Assembly: GCA_902623175.1 (NCBI GenBank)
Contig: CACNSR010000004.1
Span: 1 to 64,000 of the forward strand
Length of the DNA stretch: 64,000 nt
Direction: 5' to 3'
From: Halieaceae bacterium
GTDB lineage: Bacteria; Pseudomonadota; Gammaproteobacteria; Pseudomonadales; Halieaceae
Shown here: positions 27,137-37,819 of the stretch, piece by piece
How positions within the stretch are numbered: the first letter of the stretch is position 1
How the letters are laid out: each line of letters begins with the position of its first letter
Position numbers and translations under genes: made by a program
Notes under the pieces: generated by a model
Databases searched by the model: none
What the model saw: only the letters and a program-made list of their open reading frames with translations
What the model was told of the DNA's origin: nothing

Positions 27137-28534
27137 ATGGACGTGCGTTTATGCTCTCACGGCATCGGATTGCTGCTATCACTCTTGATCTGCTCGTCGG
27201 TTCTGGCGCAGGCGCCTGAAAACGAAGATAGCCAATCTGCACCGGGCAACGATCCGCATAGTGAGATAGAAAACGCTGGTGATCTTGCGACACAGTCGCT
27301 ACCCCTCGAAGAATTGCAGATGTTTGCCGACGTGTTTAATCAGATTCGGCAGGGCTATGTGGAATTAGTGCCCGATAGCCAGCTGTTCGAACTCGCGGTG
27401 CAAGGCATGCTGTCCGGTCTCGACCCCCATTCCGTCTTCCTTAAAGAAAAAGCCTACGACTCGCTGCAGGAGACAACGCAAGGCAAGTTCAGCGGCCTCG
27501 GTATCGAAATCGGAAAGGAGCGCGGCTATATCACCATTATTGCCCCCATCGACGGCTCACCCGCCGAGGCAGCAGGACTCGAGGCGGGGGATGTCATTCT
27601 GAAAATCGATGGGGAGTCCGTCCGCGACCTGCCGGTTAACAAATCCGTTGATCTCATGCGGGGGCCCACAGGGTCAAAAGTGTTACTGACGATTGGTCGA
27701 CGCGGTGTCGCTGACCCGTTCGACGTCACCATCATCCGTGACATAATCAAGGTGCCCAGTGTGCGAAGCCGAGAACTTATGGAAGGCTACCTCTGGTTGC
27801 GGGCATCCCAATTCCAAAGAGACACCGGACTGGAGGCCATCGCCACCTTGGCGAAAGCGCAGGCCGAAAACCCTTTAAAGGGTGTCGTCATCGATCTGCG
27901 CAATAACCCGGGCGGCGTCCTGGGTGCAAGTGTCGACATGGCGGGTGCTGTGCTGGATGGCGGCTTGGTGGTGTATACCGAGGGCCGCCACCCCCAGGCC
28001 GCAGACCAGTATGAAGCGGCGGCGGGTGACGTGCTAAACGGCGCGCCGATCGTGGTGCTAATCAACGGCGGCTCCGCCAGTGCATCAGAAATTGTCGCGG
28101 GTGCCCTGCAGGACCGTCGGCGCGCGGTCATTATGGGCACAAGAAGTTTCGGTAAGGGCTCGGTCCAAACGATACTGCCCGTCAATGACACCCGCGCGGT
28201 CAAACTCACCACGGCGCTCTACTACACCCCCAACGGCCGTTCGATCCAGGCGGAGGGCATTGTGCCCGACATCGTGGTGGAGCGAGCAAAGGTAACCAGC
28301 GTTGAGTCAAACCGCCGCACAAAAGAAGCCGACCTGCAGGGGAGCCTGAGCGGAGATGGTGGTGTCGAAGATGCCCAATCTGAGAGCGAGGCGCTGACGG
28401 CGTTGCGCAATTCGGATAATCAGCTTTACGAAGCACTAACACTGTTGCGCGGAATCAATTTGCTGACGCCCGTGGCACCAACCGAACCACCGGAGGCGAA
28501 ATACCCCAGCACAGTGGCGCTCGGCACGCCCTGA
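27137..28534 (+). CDS. ctpA: Carboxy-terminal processing protease (S41 family)
   Basis: Periplasmic serine protease. The 465-residue protein starts at the ATG at 27137, with a signal peptide ending near VLAQAPE; an upstream TTG would only lengthen the signal. A PDZ domain follows (GKFSGLGIEI to VILKIDGESV, about residues 105-190). Catalytic residues are the Ser in GGSASASEIVAGAL and the Lys in FGKGSVQT. It follows envC by 68 bp, as often seen, and likely processes cell-envelope proteins; targets are unknown here. Confidence 0.94.
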   Translation: MDVRLCSHGIGLLLSLLICSSVLAQAPENEDSQSAPGNDPHSEIENAGDLATQSLPLEELQMFADVFNQIRQGYVELVPDSQLFELAVQGMLSGLDPHSVFLKEKAYDSLQETTQGKFSGLGIEIGKERGYITIIAPIDGSPAEAAGLEAGDVILKIDGESVRDLPVNKSVDLMRGPTGSKVLLTIGRRGVADPFDVTIIRDIIKVPSVRSRELMEGYLWLRASQFQRDTGLEAIATLAKAQAENPLKGVVIDLRNNPGGVLGASVDMAGAVLDGGLVVYTEGRHPQAADQYEAAAGDVLNGAPIVVLINGGSASASEIVAGALQDRRRAVIMGTRSFGKGSVQTILPVNDTRAVKLTTALYYTPNGRSIQAEGIVPDIVVERAKVTSVESNRRTKEADLQGSLSGDGGVEDAQSESEALTALRNSDNQLYEALTLLRGINLLTPVAPTEPPEAKYPSTVALGTP

Positions 28535-28608
28535 GACCATCTCTTGGCGCGGGCATCAGCTGCTTCAGATGTCGCGACGTCGCGCGCACCCATCAGGTGA
28601 TGCCTGTG

Positions 28609-29382
28609 TCACAGCCGCATCGTGATGCCCTGATCGGCCATGAACGCCTTGGCCTCGCCCACGGTGTATTCACCAAAGTGGAAGATGCTGGCAGCCAGCA
28701 CAGCATCGGCGCCCCCTTCAGTGACGCCATCAGCCAGGTGCTGAAGCGTCCCCACACCCCCTGAGGCGATGACCGGAATCTCGACCGCGTCGGTAATCGC
28801 GCGGGTAACGACCAATTCAAAACCATCGCGAGTGCCGTCACGATCCATGCTGGTGAGTAACAATTCGCCAGCACCTAACGCCGCCATCTTTGTGGCCCAT
28901 CCCACCGCCTCAATCCCAGTGGGCTTACGGCCACCATGGGTAAAGAGCTCGTAGCGCGGTGCATCATCAGGTGCCGAGACCCGCTTAACATCGATCGCCA
29001 CCACAATGCATTGCGACCCGAATCGCGCCGCCGCATCACGCACCAGCTCGGGCTCGTGAATCGCCGCGGTATTGATACTGACTTTGTCGGCACCCGCATT
29101 CAACATGGCGCGAATGTCTTGTAACGAGCGGATGCCACCGCCAACCGTGAGCGGAATAAATACCTCGCGGGCAATCTGCTCGACGATGTGGACAGTCGTA
29201 TCGCGCTCTTCATGGCTCGCCGTGATATCCAGAAACGTGATCTCGTCGGCGCCCTCCTCGTTATAACGTCGCGCAATTTCCACCGGGTCACCGGCGTCGC
29301 GAATACCCACAAAGTTGACGCCCTTTACCACCCGCCCCTGATCGACGTCGAGGCAGGGGATAATGCGTTTGGCGAGTGCCAT
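28609..29382 (-). CDS. hisF: Imidazole glycerol phosphate synthase, cyclase subunit
   Basis: Fifth step of histidine synthesis; uses ammonia from HisH to close the imidazole ring. The 257-residue TIM barrel has the catalytic Asp in [15 protein letters not shown] and the second in VVAIDVKR, plus phosphate sites VGGGIRS and ASGGVG. It is last of hisB-hisH-hisA-hisF, all on the minus strand, and overlaps hisA by one base. No hisI/hisE follows within the window. Confidence 0.98.
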   Translation of the reverse strand: MALAKRIIPCLDVDQGRVVKGVNFVGIRDAGDPVEIARRYNEEGADEITFLDITASHEERDTTVHIVEQIAREVFIPLTVGGGIRSLQDIRAMLNAGADKVSINTAAIHEPELVRDAAARFGSQCIVVAIDVKRVSAPDDAPRYELFTHGGRKPTGIEAVGWATKMAALGAGELLLTSMDRDGTRDGFELVVTRAITDAVEIPVIASGGVGTLQHLADGVTEGGADAVLAASIFHFGEYTVGEAKAFMADQGITMRL

Positions 29383-30125
29383 CAGTCGCTCTCCAGATAG
29401 GCATCGACCATGATCTGGGCCGCGGCCAGGTCCAGCGTCCCCTCATAGATTGCGCGCCCTGTAATGGCGCCGCATATGCCCGAGCTTGCGTGCTGCATCA
29501 AGCCTCGCACGTCATTAAGCTGGCTGATGCCGCCCGAGGCAATGACCGGCAGCCCCGACTCGCTCGCCAGAGCGACCGTTGCGTCAACGTTGACGCCTTG
29601 CATCATGCCGTCGCGGTCGATATCGGTGTAGACCACCGCGCTCACACCAGCATCAGCAAAGCGCTTGGCAAGATCGGTGGCATCCAATTCGCTGTCGCTC
29701 GCCCAGCCCTCAACAGCCGCACGGCCCCCACGGGCATCGATACCGACAATAATATGCCCTGAAAAGGCGGCGCAGGCCTGATGGACAAAGTCTGGGTCTT
29801 TGGCCGCCATAGTGCCAATGATGGCGTACTCCACTCCGGCTTCGAGATAGCGCGCAATCGTCTCCAGATTACGGATACCACCGCCGATTTGAATCGGCAG
29901 GGTTGGCAACGCTTTTGTGATCGCCTCGATAATGTCGGCGCTGACAGGTTCCCCTGCAAAAGCGCCGTCGAGGTCAACGATATGGAGCCGCCGGGCGCCC
30001 TCATCGAACCACCGCTGCGCCATGGCGACGGGGTCGTCAGAGAACACGGTGCTGTCTGCCATATCGCCCTGCCGCAGGCGCACGCACTGGCCGTCTTTTA
30101 AATCAATGGCGGGTATTACGAGCAT
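29382..30125 (-). CDS. hisA: ProFAR isomerase
   Basis: Isomerises the ribosylamino-methylideneamino imidazole intermediate (ProFAR to PRFAR). The 247-residue TIM barrel has the catalytic Asp in [19 protein letters not shown] and a second in TDIDRDGM, with IQIGGGIRN and ASGGIS phosphate sites. It overlaps both hisH and hisF, indicating one transcript. Confidence 0.98.
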   Translation of the reverse strand: MLVIPAIDLKDGQCVRLRQGDMADSTVFSDDPVAMAQRWFDEGARRLHIVDLDGAFAGEPVSADIIEAITKALPTLPIQIGGGIRNLETIARYLEAGVEYAIIGTMAAKDPDFVHQACAAFSGHIIVGIDARGGRAAVEGWASDSELDATDLAKRFADAGVSAVVYTDIDRDGMMQGVNVDATVALASESGLPVIASGGISQLNDVRGLMQHASSGICGAITGRAIYEGTLDLAAAQIMVDAYLESD

Positions 30126-30769
30126 GTGCCGTCCCAGTCGAGAAAGTTTTTGAGCAGGGTAAGTCCTGCGGTATGGCTCTTCTCAGGGTGAAACTGCGTC
30201 GCAAACAGATTCTCTTGCGCGAGCGCCGCACAACCCCTGAGGCCGTAGTCAAAGGTTCCCGCGATAACGGCTTGGCTATCGGGCACCACGTGGTAGCTGT
30301 GAACGAAATAAAAACGCGTATCGGGCTCGATACCGCGCCAAAGAGGGTGATAGATGGCAGGCCGCACCGCGTTCCAGCCCATGTGCGGCACCTTCAGTCG
30401 CTCACCGTCACCACTCTGATGCGCCCCACCAAAAAAGGCAACCTGGCCTGGCAGCACATCGAGGCAAGCAACGCCACCGTTTTCCTCGGAGTGGGACATA
30501 AGGGCCTGCATGCCGACGCAAATGGCCAGCACCGGCTTGCGGTCCACGTTGAGCACCTGATCCAGTAACTGATCACAACCAAGGCGGCGGATCGCTTCCA
30601 TACAGTCACGGATGCCCCCTACTCCAGGGAACACTACCCGCTCTGCATCAAGGATCGCTTGGTGCTCATTGCTGACCACGACCTCGGTAGCCCCGGCGTG
30701 CTCGAGCGCGCTTGCCACGGAGTGCAGGTTGCCCATGCCGTAATCGATAACGGCAACCCGTTGAATCAC
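30116..30769 (-). CDS. hisH: Imidazole glycerol phosphate synthase, glutaminase subunit
   Basis: Supplies ammonia from glutamine to HisF. The 217-residue class I amidotransferase has the Cys nucleophile in [11 protein letters not shown] and the His-Glu pair in [10 protein letters not shown]. It overlaps hisA by 10 bases and starts 3 bp after hisB. Confidence 0.97.
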   Translation of the reverse strand: MIQRVAVIDYGMGNLHSVASALEHAGATEVVVSNEHQAILDAERVVFPGVGGIRDCMEAIRRLGCDQLLDQVLNVDRKPVLAICVGMQALMSHSEENGGVACLDVLPGQVAFFGGAHQSGDGERLKVPHMGWNAVRPAIYHPLWRGIEPDTRFYFVHSYHVVPDSQAVIAGTFDYGLRGCAALAQENLFATQFHPEKSHTAGLTLLKNFLDWDGTCS

Positions 30770-30772
30770 GGC

Positions 30773-31381
30773 TTACAAAACCCCTTTGGTCGAGGGGCTG
30801 CTGCCGGCCATGGCCGCGTCGGGCGCGACCGCCATGCGCAATGCCCGGCCAAACGCCTTAAACACGGTCTCGGCCTGGTGGTGCGCGTTGTGTCCGCGGA
30901 GATTGTCGATGTGAAGTGTAACGTCGGCGTGATTCACGAAGCCCTGGAAGAACTCGACGACCAGATCAACATCGAACTCGCCGACCTTGGCGCGGGTAAA
31001 GGGCACATGAAATTCGAGCCCCGGACGGCCGCTACAGTCGATCACAACGCGCGATAGTGCCTCATCCAGCGGTACGTAGGCATGCCCGTAGCGCACGATC
31101 CCCTTCTTGTCTCCGATCGCTCCGCTAAACGCCTGCCCGAGGGTGATGCCGATGTCCTCAACAGTGTGGTGCGCATCGATGTGCAGGTCTCCCTTGGCCT
31201 TGATATCGAGATCCACCTGACCGTGTCGGGCGATCTGATCCAGCATATGCTCGAGGAAAGGCAACCCGGTATCGAGGGTGCACTGGCCGGTGCCATCGAG
31301 GCAAAGCTCGACCGCAATCTGGGTCTCAAGGGTCTCGCGGCTAACTGATGCCTTGCGAGCACCCGCTTCCTGCTGACTCAT
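30773..31381 (-). CDS. hisB: Imidazoleglycerol-phosphate dehydratase
   Basis: Dehydrates imidazole glycerol phosphate. The ATG at 31381 gives 202 residues, a monofunctional enzyme without the histidinol-phosphatase domain of E. coli HisB. Metal-binding repeats are seen as [15 protein letters not shown] and [15 protein letters not shown]. It is the first gene of the his operon. The 102 bp to the divergent mutY hold both promoters. Confidence 0.97.
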   Translation of the reverse strand: MSQQEAGARKASVSRETLETQIAVELCLDGTGQCTLDTGLPFLEHMLDQIARHGQVDLDIKAKGDLHIDAHHTVEDIGITLGQAFSGAIGDKKGIVRYGHAYVPLDEALSRVVIDCSGRPGLEFHVPFTRAKVGEFDVDLVVEFFQGFVNHADVTLHIDNLRGHNAHHQAETVFKAFGRALRMAVAPDAAMAGSSPSTKGVL

Positions 31382-31483
31382 GCTGTCTTCTCCGGGCAAC
31401 CCGCCAGACCTCGCGGGCGCTACACTAGGGGCGTCATTGTATAGAAAGAGCACTGCTACTTCATTGCGAAGCTTTACCACTTC

Positions 31484-32569
31484 ATGAGTGAAAAAGATCA
31501 CATTGCCGAGGCGTTGCTCGAGTGGTTTGACCGGCACGGCCGTAAAAATCTGCCCTGGCAAACAAACCGCACGCCCTATCGCGTATGGGTATCAGAGATC
31601 ATGCTTCAACAGACCCAGGTCAGCACGGTCATTCCCTTTTACGAACGTTTTATGACGCAGCTACCCACAGTTGAAGATCTGGCCGCTGCCAACGAGGACA
31701 CTGTGCTGCACTTATGGACCGGCCTCGGCTATTACGCCCGTGCCCGCAACCTGCACCGCTGCGCCAAGCAGGTTTGCGCATCGCACAAAGGTGTATTCCC
31801 AAGTGACCTTTCAGGCCTGGAGACGCTCCCAGGCATTGGGCGCTCTACCGCCGGCGCAATCCTCTCGCTGGCCATGGATACTCGAGCGCCGATTCTTGAT
31901 GGCAACGTAAAGCGGGTGCTCGCGCGTTACCACGCGGTGGCGGGCTGGCCCGGTCAGCGGGTGGTCAGTAACACGCTGTGGTCCCACGCCGAGAACCATA
32001 CGCCGCATAAGCGCGTTGCTGACTACACACAGGCAATCATGGACCTCGGCGCGATCTGCTGCACGCGCAGCCGGCCGGTCTGTGAGCAGTGCCCCCTAAA
32101 GCGGGGTTGCGCGGCGCGCGCGCAGGACCGACAAATTGATTACCCCGGCCGAAAGCCGCGTAAGCAGATTCCCCTGAGACAACGCTGGCTCGCCGTGGTC
32201 ACGCGCGCGCCCGGGGAGGTGCTGCTGCAAAAACGACCAGACTCAGGTATCTGGGGCGGACTCTGGGCGCCGCCAGAATTTGAGACCGCTTCTTCCGCTC
32301 GAACCTGGATTGCCAACACTCTGTCGCTTAAAGCAGAGCGCTGTCGAATCGACGAGCCCTTCCTCCACACCTTCACACATTTCAAATTGAAGGCTCATCC
32401 AGTGAGGGCACAATGCGCCGCGAACCAACCCGAAACGATTGACGTAAAATCCGACGTCGATCACTTACAATGGTTCGCTTTGCATCCACCCCCTTCGGTG
32501 GGTCTACCCGCACCCATTGTGCGGCTAATAGCCAGGCTGGGGACAGAGAATCCTCAAAGGAGCAACTAA
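31484..32569 (+). CDS. mutY: A/G-specific adenine DNA glycosylase
   Basis: Removes adenine mispaired with 8-oxoguanine. The 361-residue protein has the helix-hairpin-helix and catalytic Asp region ([18 protein letters not shown]), [11 protein letters not shown], and the iron-sulfur cluster cysteines C-x6-C-x2-C-x5-C in [19 protein letters not shown]-terminal Nudix-like domain recognises 8-oxoG. Its stop overlaps the yggX start. Confidence 0.97.
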   Translation: MSEKDHIAEALLEWFDRHGRKNLPWQTNRTPYRVWVSEIMLQQTQVSTVIPFYERFMTQLPTVEDLAAANEDTVLHLWTGLGYYARARNLHRCAKQVCASHKGVFPSDLSGLETLPGIGRSTAGAILSLAMDTRAPILDGNVKRVLARYHAVAGWPGQRVVSNTLWSHAENHTPHKRVADYTQAIMDLGAICCTRSRPVCEQCPLKRGCAARAQDRQIDYPGRKPRKQIPLRQRWLAVVTRAPGEVLLQKRPDSGIWGGLWAPPEFETASSARTWIANTLSLKAERCRIDEPFLHTFTHFKLKAHPVRAQCAANQPETIDVKSDVDHLQWFALHPPPSVGLPAPIVRLIARLGTENPQRSN

Positions 32570-32841
32570 TGACGAGAACCGTTCACTGCCGACGCTACGG
32601 TGAAGAGCTGGAGGGACTCGAGCGGCCACCTTTGCCCGGTGCCAAGGGCCAGGATATTTTCGACAGCGTCTCAAAGAAGGCATGGCTCGAGTGGCAGGGC
32701 CACCAAACGATGCTGATCAATGAAAAGCACCTCAGCCTGATGGATCCGGCAGCTCGTAATTACCTGATGGGCGAAATGGACAAGTTTCTGGCTGGCGAGG
32801 ACTTCGATCAGGCCGAAGGCTATATGCCGCCTAGTGAATAA
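32569..32841 (+). CDS. yggX: YggX-family Fe(2+)-trafficking protein
   Basis: Protects iron-sulfur clusters from oxidative damage. The 90-residue protein ([21 protein letters not shown]-like start, then [17 protein letters not shown]) has the conserved Cys7. The ATG at 32569 overlaps the mutY stop and has AAAGGAG upstream. mutY-yggX pairing is conserved in gammaproteobacteria. Confidence 0.97.
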   Translation: MTRTVHCRRYGEELEGLERPPLPGAKGQDIFDSVSKKAWLEWQGHQTMLINEKHLSLMDPAARNYLMGEMDKFLAGEDFDQAEGYMPPSE

Positions 32842-32892
32842 CCACTTGATCATGCTGTACTGCAAACTCGTTGGCCGCACTTCGATACTGGA

Positions 32893-33990
32893 ATGCAGAC
32901 AATGAACGCGAGACCTTGGGTAATTACTGTTTCGGTATGTGGCTTTGTCACGGCTGCTTTGGCCGGAATTAAGTTTGTGCAGATCTCGCAGGCTATGGCG
33001 TTTATGGAGAGCTTCCCGCCCGCTTACGAAACGGTCACTGTTGCCAACGCAGAGGCTGACGAGTGGCAGCCCACTCGGCTTCTGACCGGCACCGTGCAGT
33101 CACCCGAGCATCTTGTCATCTCAGCAGAAACACCCGGCCGGATCGTGCAACTCCCGTATCGAAGCGGCGAGACTGTCTCTGCTGGCGCCAAGGTGCTGGT
33201 GCTATTTGATGACGATGTCGAAGCGCAACAAGACGCGCTACAAGCCGACCTGAACCTCGTTAAAACCCAGTTATTGCGAAATCTTACGCTGGAAGCGGAT
33301 TCACTGGTCTCTCGGGATCAGTTGGATATCCTAAAGGCCCGTAAGCTGTCGCTGACCGCACAGATAGCGGTACTGAAGGCACGCCTGAGTCGCATGACAG
33401 TGCGCGCGCCCTTTGCCGGTACCATGGGTATTTACACGCAGCGTGTTGGCGACTTGATGCGCTTCGGCGAGGTACTCACGACCCTCACGGGCCTGACAGC
33501 AAGCCGATGGATTGACTTTAAAGTCCCGCAAGGCCTCGCCAATATTATGGTGGGGGACACCGTCGAGATTCGCGACGTCAACGGCTTCTTTGCCGGGCCT
33601 GCTAGAGTCATCGCGGTCTCCGCTGCCTTCACTGAGGAAACTCGTACCTACGACGTCCGCGCTGAACTTAAGGCGCCCGCGCTTAGGCATGGCTCGCTGG
33701 TCCAAGTGGCAGTGGATACCGGTCCGCTAGAGAACCTGATATCGGTGCCCAAACGCAGCGTGCGCTGGGACGTCCAAGGTGCACATGTATTTGTCGTAGA
33801 AGAGGCCGAGGCAGATGCTTTCCTTCCACATCGCGCCAGCATCCGGCGAGTAGAAGTCCGCGGTGAGAGCCATGACAAGCTTTTTATAAGTGGAGAGGTG
33901 GCCCCCGGCGAGCTCGTCGCTAATAGAGGAGCGTTCAAACTAGAGGACGACCTGTTCGTCGCAGTTCAGGCCCTACCCGCAGACCAATGA
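32893..33990 (+). CDS. RND efflux periplasmic adaptor (membrane fusion protein)
   Basis: Links the inner-membrane RND pump to an outer-membrane channel. The 365-residue protein has an N-terminal membrane anchor (about residues 10-30), a lipoyl half (GRIVQLPYRSGETVSAGAKV), a short coiled hairpin (about 115-165), the second lipoyl half (MTVRAPFAGTMGI), and beta-barrel and membrane-proximal domains. Its stop overlaps the pump start (ATGA). The outer-membrane partner is not in this operon; TolC at 55 kb is a candidate. Substrate unknown. Confidence 0.93.
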   Translation: MQTMNARPWVITVSVCGFVTAALAGIKFVQISQAMAFMESFPPAYETVTVANAEADEWQPTRLLTGTVQSPEHLVISAETPGRIVQLPYRSGETVSAGAKVLVLFDDDVEAQQDALQADLNLVKTQLLRNLTLEADSLVSRDQLDILKARKLSLTAQIAVLKARLSRMTVRAPFAGTMGIYTQRVGDLMRFGEVLTTLTGLTASRWIDFKVPQGLANIMVGDTVEIRDVNGFFAGPARVIAVSAAFTEETRTYDVRAELKAPALRHGSLVQVAVDTGPLENLISVPKRSVRWDVQGAHVFVVEEAEADAFLPHRASIRRVEVRGESHDKLFISGEVAPGELVANRGAFKLEDDLFVAVQALPADQ

Positions 33991-36900
33991 TCCATCTTCC
34001 CTCATCGCCACGATGGACTGACCTTTTCATCAAGCGGCCGGTGGTGGCGGTTGTAGTTTGTCTGAGCCTGTTGCTCATCGGAATTCGATCGGCAGTAGAT
34101 CTTCCGGTTATTTCTTTTCCGGTGATAGAGAGCTCGTCCATCGCGATCGTTACGGTATATCCGGGAGCCAGCGCCGACACTGTACAAGGCTTCGTTACCG
34201 AGCCGATTGAGCGGGCCGCCAGCAGCGTGCCGGGGCTGGATTACATCGAATCAGTCACCAGCGCCGGCACCAGCACTGTCACTCTGTGGCTACAACTAAA
34301 TCAGGATACGACCGAGGTCATATCTAACCTGTCAACGCGACTGAGCCAGATACGCTTTGAACTACCAGAGGGCACGGAAGATCCCTCGATACAAATCAGT
34401 CGTGCCGACACCCCCTATGCGAGCTTTTACCTGGCGCTGCGGATCCCACCAGAGCGGACCTATGCTGGTGTCAGTGACCTTATCCAGCGAGACATCCTGC
34501 CCAGACTGGCAGCGATTCCAGACGTGGAACGCGTCGAGAACTACGGCCTGCAGCAGTCGATGCGAATTTGGCTCAACCCCTGGAAGATGGCGGCGCTCGA
34601 TGTCAGTGCCGCGGACGTCGCGGGCACACTGCAACGCAATAACGTCATCGGCACCTTCGGACGCACCGAGAGCACCTCGCAGCGGGTCAACCTGAAAACC
34701 AACAGTGAGGCTAAAACCCCCTCCGATTTCGCCAACATGCTGATACAAAAAGAGGGTGATGTGGATATCCGCCTAGGAGATGTCGCGCAAATCGAAATTG
34801 GCACGACAGAACTCAATAACCTCGATCGCTACAATCAGGATCAAGTCGTATTCGTCGGGGTATACCCCGAACCAGGCACCAGCGAAATCGTGGTGGGCGA
34901 CGCCCTATACAAGGCCGTGGCTGAAATCAACGAAACACTCCCGGAAGATCTTGAGCTGTTCATTCCTTTTGACAATTCGCGCTATATGCGCGAGGCCGTA
35001 GCAGAGATTTTCAGCACCCTGGGAGAGACCATCCTTCTGGTGGGCCTGGTGGTTCTGGTGCTGATGGGCTCCGCACGCAGCGCCCTGGTGCCGCTGCTGA
35101 CTATTCCCATCTCTATTCTGGGCGCTACAGCGGCGATCTCCTTGATCGGGTTCTCTATGAATCTGCTGACTATTCTGGCGATTGTGCTGTCGGTCGGCTT
35201 GGTGGTGGATGATTCCATTGTAGTGGTGGAGAACGTCGCCCGAAATCTGCGGGAGGGCATGTCCAGAAAAGAGGCGGCTCTCGCCTCTTCCCGTCGGCTA
35301 CTCTCCCCCATCATTGCCATGACGATGACGCTGGCGGTGGTATATGCACCGATCGGATTCCTTTCTGGTCTCTCCGGGGTGCTTTTTCGAGAGTTTGCCT
35401 TCACCTTGGCCATTGCAGTAGTCATATCGGGCTTTGTCGCGATCACGCTGTCGCCGATCATGAGTGCCTGGGTCTGCCCAGACAAAGGCCATGAAACCCG
35501 CATGACGCGATGGGTTAATGACCGCTTCGAGCGCATCGCAGCTGAGTATGGCGACGTGGTAGATTTTTCGCTTCGTTGGCGATGGCAGCTGGTCACAGGG
35601 GGGCTTTTCTTATCCCTACTGGTCATACCGCTCTACCTGTTCTCATTGAAGGAACTATCACCTGTTGAGGATACCAGCAGCATCTCCTTGATAGTCGAAG
35701 CCGCGCCAGAAGCTTCCATGAAGGAAACATTGGGCGGCTTTGTCGATGCGGTCGACGTGATGCTCTCGGAGCCGACCGCTACCTATATCTGGCAAAGCAT
35801 TAATCCTGGATTAGGATTTGGCGGCCAGGAATTTGTCTCGCCAGATGAGCGAGATGTCACCACCCATGAGCTGCTACCTACCATGAGTGAGCGACTCAAA
35901 GGCGTGCCTACCGTCACAGCGTATCCCTCAGCGCAACCTTCTCTCCCAACCGCGGGTCAGTACGATGTCGAGGTGGTGGTCACCTCCAGCGACTCTCTCG
36001 ACAACATGCGCCGCGTTGCTAACGCTATGGCAGGAAGAGCGATGACGTCGGGGCTGTTCTACTTTTTTGAGAGCGGCCTCAAGATGGATTTACTGGCGGT
36101 AGAATATCAACTAGACAAGGACCGCATGTCGGACCTCGGCATGACGTTGGGAGACCTCACCTCTCAAATAAACCTCTTTGTCTCTGAGGGCTATGTCACG
36201 CGGTACGACGAGCGCGGACGTGCCTACCGGGTCATCCCCCAGCTGCAGCAGGCCTTCAAGTTTTCGCCCGAGGCACTGCTGGATACGCCCGTGGTACTGC
36301 CCTCCGGGGAGCAGTTGCCCTTTGGTACCTTCGCCGTGCTGCAGCGCAAGACTGAACCCCGAGCACTCACCCGTTTTCAGCAAAAGAATAGCTTCAAGCT
36401 TTTTGGTGGTGTGATTCCTGGCTACACCAAAGAACAGGCGCTCACCTATGTGGAGGGGTTAGCCGACGAGCTGCTGCCGCCGGGATATGTGCTGGACTAC
36501 AACGGCGAATCCAGGGAGATTCGGCGCGAAGGGAATACCATGGTCAACGTGCTGGGACTCTCCCTGATCATGGTGTTCCTTGTGCTGGCGCTCCAGTTCA
36601 ACAGCTTTCGTGACCCACTGATTATTCTGCTCGGCTCGGCACCGCTGGCACTCTTTGCCGCGATGGTGATCACCTTTACCGGCTTCACCACGATCAACAT
36701 CTACTCGCAGGTGGGGCTGATCACGCTGGTAGGGCTCATCTCCAAAAACGCGATCTTGATTGTGGAGTTTGCCAACCAAGCGCAGTCACAGGGGATGAAT
36801 AAGCTGGAGGCGATCAAGACTGGCTCACTCTACCGGCTCAGACCCGTGCTCATGACCACCGGTGCCACGGTATTTGGTCACTTTCCGCTAGTGTTAGTTG

Positions 36901-37088
36901 AAGGTGCTGGCGCCGAGGCACGTAACAGCATCGGCTTTATTTTGGTGATCGGGATGCTGATCGGTACGCTGTTCACGCTGGTGTTGTTGCCTGCGATCTA
37001 CGCGCTGCTGGCCTCGCATCATCAATCGGCAGAGCCCAACACTGGCAGCATTACCGCAGAAGACCCGAACCAACCGATACCGGCCTAA
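33987..37088 (+). CDS. RND-family efflux permease
   Basis: Proton-driven exporter of 1033 residues with the 12-segment AcrB/MexB-like topology. The proton-relay Asp pair of TM4 is present in VGLVVDDSIVVVENVARN, and the TM10 Lys in VGLISKNAILIVEFANQ. Two large periplasmic loops are present (about 40-335 and 560-860). HAE-1-type sequence points to a hydrophobic or amphiphilic substrate, but drug, lipid or signal cannot be told apart. It is translationally coupled to the adaptor. The tRNA-Phe promoter begins 19 bp after its stop. Confidence 0.94.
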   Translation: MIHLPSSPRWTDLFIKRPVVAVVVCLSLLLIGIRSAVDLPVISFPVIESSSIAIVTVYPGASADTVQGFVTEPIERAASSVPGLDYIESVTSAGTSTVTLWLQLNQDTTEVISNLSTRLSQIRFELPEGTEDPSIQISRADTPYASFYLALRIPPERTYAGVSDLIQRDILPRLAAIPDVERVENYGLQQSMRIWLNPWKMAALDVSAADVAGTLQRNNVIGTFGRTESTSQRVNLKTNSEAKTPSDFANMLIQKEGDVDIRLGDVAQIEIGTTELNNLDRYNQDQVVFVGVYPEPGTSEIVVGDALYKAVAEINETLPEDLELFIPFDNSRYMREAVAEIFSTLGETILLVGLVVLVLMGSARSALVPLLTIPISILGATAAISLIGFSMNLLTILAIVLSVGLVVDDSIVVVENVARNLREGMSRKEAALASSRRLLSPIIAMTMTLAVVYAPIGFLSGLSGVLFREFAFTLAIAVVISGFVAITLSPIMSAWVCPDKGHETRMTRWVNDRFERIAAEYGDVVDFSLRWRWQLVTGGLFLSLLVIPLYLFSLKELSPVEDTSSISLIVEAAPEASMKETLGGFVDAVDVMLSEPTATYIWQSINPGLGFGGQEFVSPDERDVTTHELLPTMSERLKGVPTVTAYPSAQPSLPTAGQYDVEVVVTSSDSLDNMRRVANAMAGRAMTSGLFYFFESGLKMDLLAVEYQLDKDRMSDLGMTLGDLTSQINLFVSEGYVTRYDERGRAYRVIPQLQQAFKFSPEALLDTPVVLPSGEQLPFGTFAVLQRKTEPRALTRFQQKNSFKLFGGVIPGYTKEQALTYVEGLADELLPPGYVLDYNGESREIRREGNTMVNVLGLSLIMVFLVLALQFNSFRDPLIILLGSAPLALFAAMVITFTGFTTINIYSQVGLITLVGLISKNAILIVEFANQAQSQGMNKLEAIKTGSLYRLRPVLMTTGATVFGHFPLVLVEGAGAEARNSIGFILVIGMLIGTLFTLVLLPAIYALLASHHQSAEPNTGSITAEDPNQPIPA

Positions 37089-37106
37089 CACCAGGCCTCA
37101 CGTTAC

Positions 37107-37135
37107 TTGACGCGTGGAGGGTGCGCGGGTTTAAT
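37107..37135 (+). promoter_or_regulatory. Sigma-70 promoter of tRNA-Phe
   Basis: TTGACG (37107-37112), a 17-base spacer and TTTAAT (37130-37135) closely match the housekeeping consensus. The GC-rich bases after the -10 (ACGCGGCC) are typical of stringently controlled stable-RNA promoters. The tRNA begins 31 bases later. Confidence 0.8.
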
Positions 37136-37166
37136 ACGCGGCCTTCACGCTGTACGCCCCTATTTT

Positions 37167-37242
37167 GCCCAGGTAGCTCAGTTGGTAGAGCAGTGGACTG
37201 AAAATCCTCGTGTCGGTGGTTCGATTCCGCCCCTGGGCACCA
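37167..37242 (+). tRNA. tRNA-Phe (anticodon GAA)
   Basis: A 76-base cloverleaf with acceptor stem GCCCAGG/CCTGGGC, D-loop AGCTCAGTTGGTAGAGC, anticodon loop CTGAAAA (anticodon GAA), T-loop GGTTCGATTCC, and an encoded CCA end. All stems pair. It is a single tRNA between the RND operon and a patch of small unknown genes. Confidence 0.98.
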
Positions 37243-37330
37243 TACTATTCCTTGACGTCCAATCGGTTTCCGCAGCACAACGCTGCATCTGCGAAAACAG
37301 TGGCCTCAGTGTAAAAAGACCCGCAAACCG

Positions 37331-37561
37331 CTAAACAATTTCATACTTCCTACACAGGGCATCGACGAAGTCGTTGTCCGCGCGCATGCCAATCAGCAAA
37401 TCACGTGAAAATGCAATGGGCCAGTCTGGTGCCTTGGGCATTGGCTCAGCAGGGCAAATTGCCGCCCAAAAATCATCAAAGGACATCTCAAGTTCTGTGG
37501 ACTTGACGTGGCAAACGTAGGTGTAGGCTGCGCGACGGACCCTGTCTTCGAGACGTGGCAT
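37331..37561 (-). CDS. Hypothetical 76-residue protein
   Basis: I do not recognise it. The protein is acidic-to-neutral and tryptophan-containing (FDDFWAAICPAEPMPKAPDW), with no signal peptide or membrane segment. It lies 6 bp after another small minus-strand gene, so the two look like an operon. Support is limited to the open frame, the tight spacing and plausible composition. Confidence 0.5.
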   Translation of the reverse strand: MPRLEDRVRRAAYTYVCHVKSTELEMSFDDFWAAICPAEPMPKAPDWPIAFSRDLLIGMRADNDFVDALCRKYEIV

Positions 37562-37567
37562 GAAACC

Positions 37568-37819
37568 TTATCTCTCCGAGACGAGCGCCGCGCATCGCTC
37601 TTTGTCTTTTGACGCGTAGGTCTCACAGAGATCAATCACATCAACCGGCCCTACGGTTGCGTTGGGGTACCTCCCAGTTTCGCGACATTGCCACTCTGCT
37701 GTCTCGACCTGACGTACACAACGGCGATAGTGCGTTTCGCCATCGCTAATACGCATTTCCTCAGCTAAACCCACAAACACCGCGGTCAGAAACGCGCCGA
37801 TCACGATCTTGTTAAGCAA
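37568..37819 (-). CDS. Hypothetical small exported or anchored protein (83 residues)
   Basis: Begins with a short hydrophobic N-terminus (MLNKIVIGAFLTAVFVGLAEE) that could be a signal peptide or anchor. Four later cysteines (RRCVRQ, WQCRE, LCETY, RCAAL) could form disulfides in the periplasm. No family is recognised. It is followed after 6 bp by the 76-residue ORF. Confidence 0.5.
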   Translation of the reverse strand: MLNKIVIGAFLTAVFVGLAEEMRISDGETHYRRCVRQVETAEWQCRETGRYPNATVGPVDVIDLCETYASKDKERCAALVSER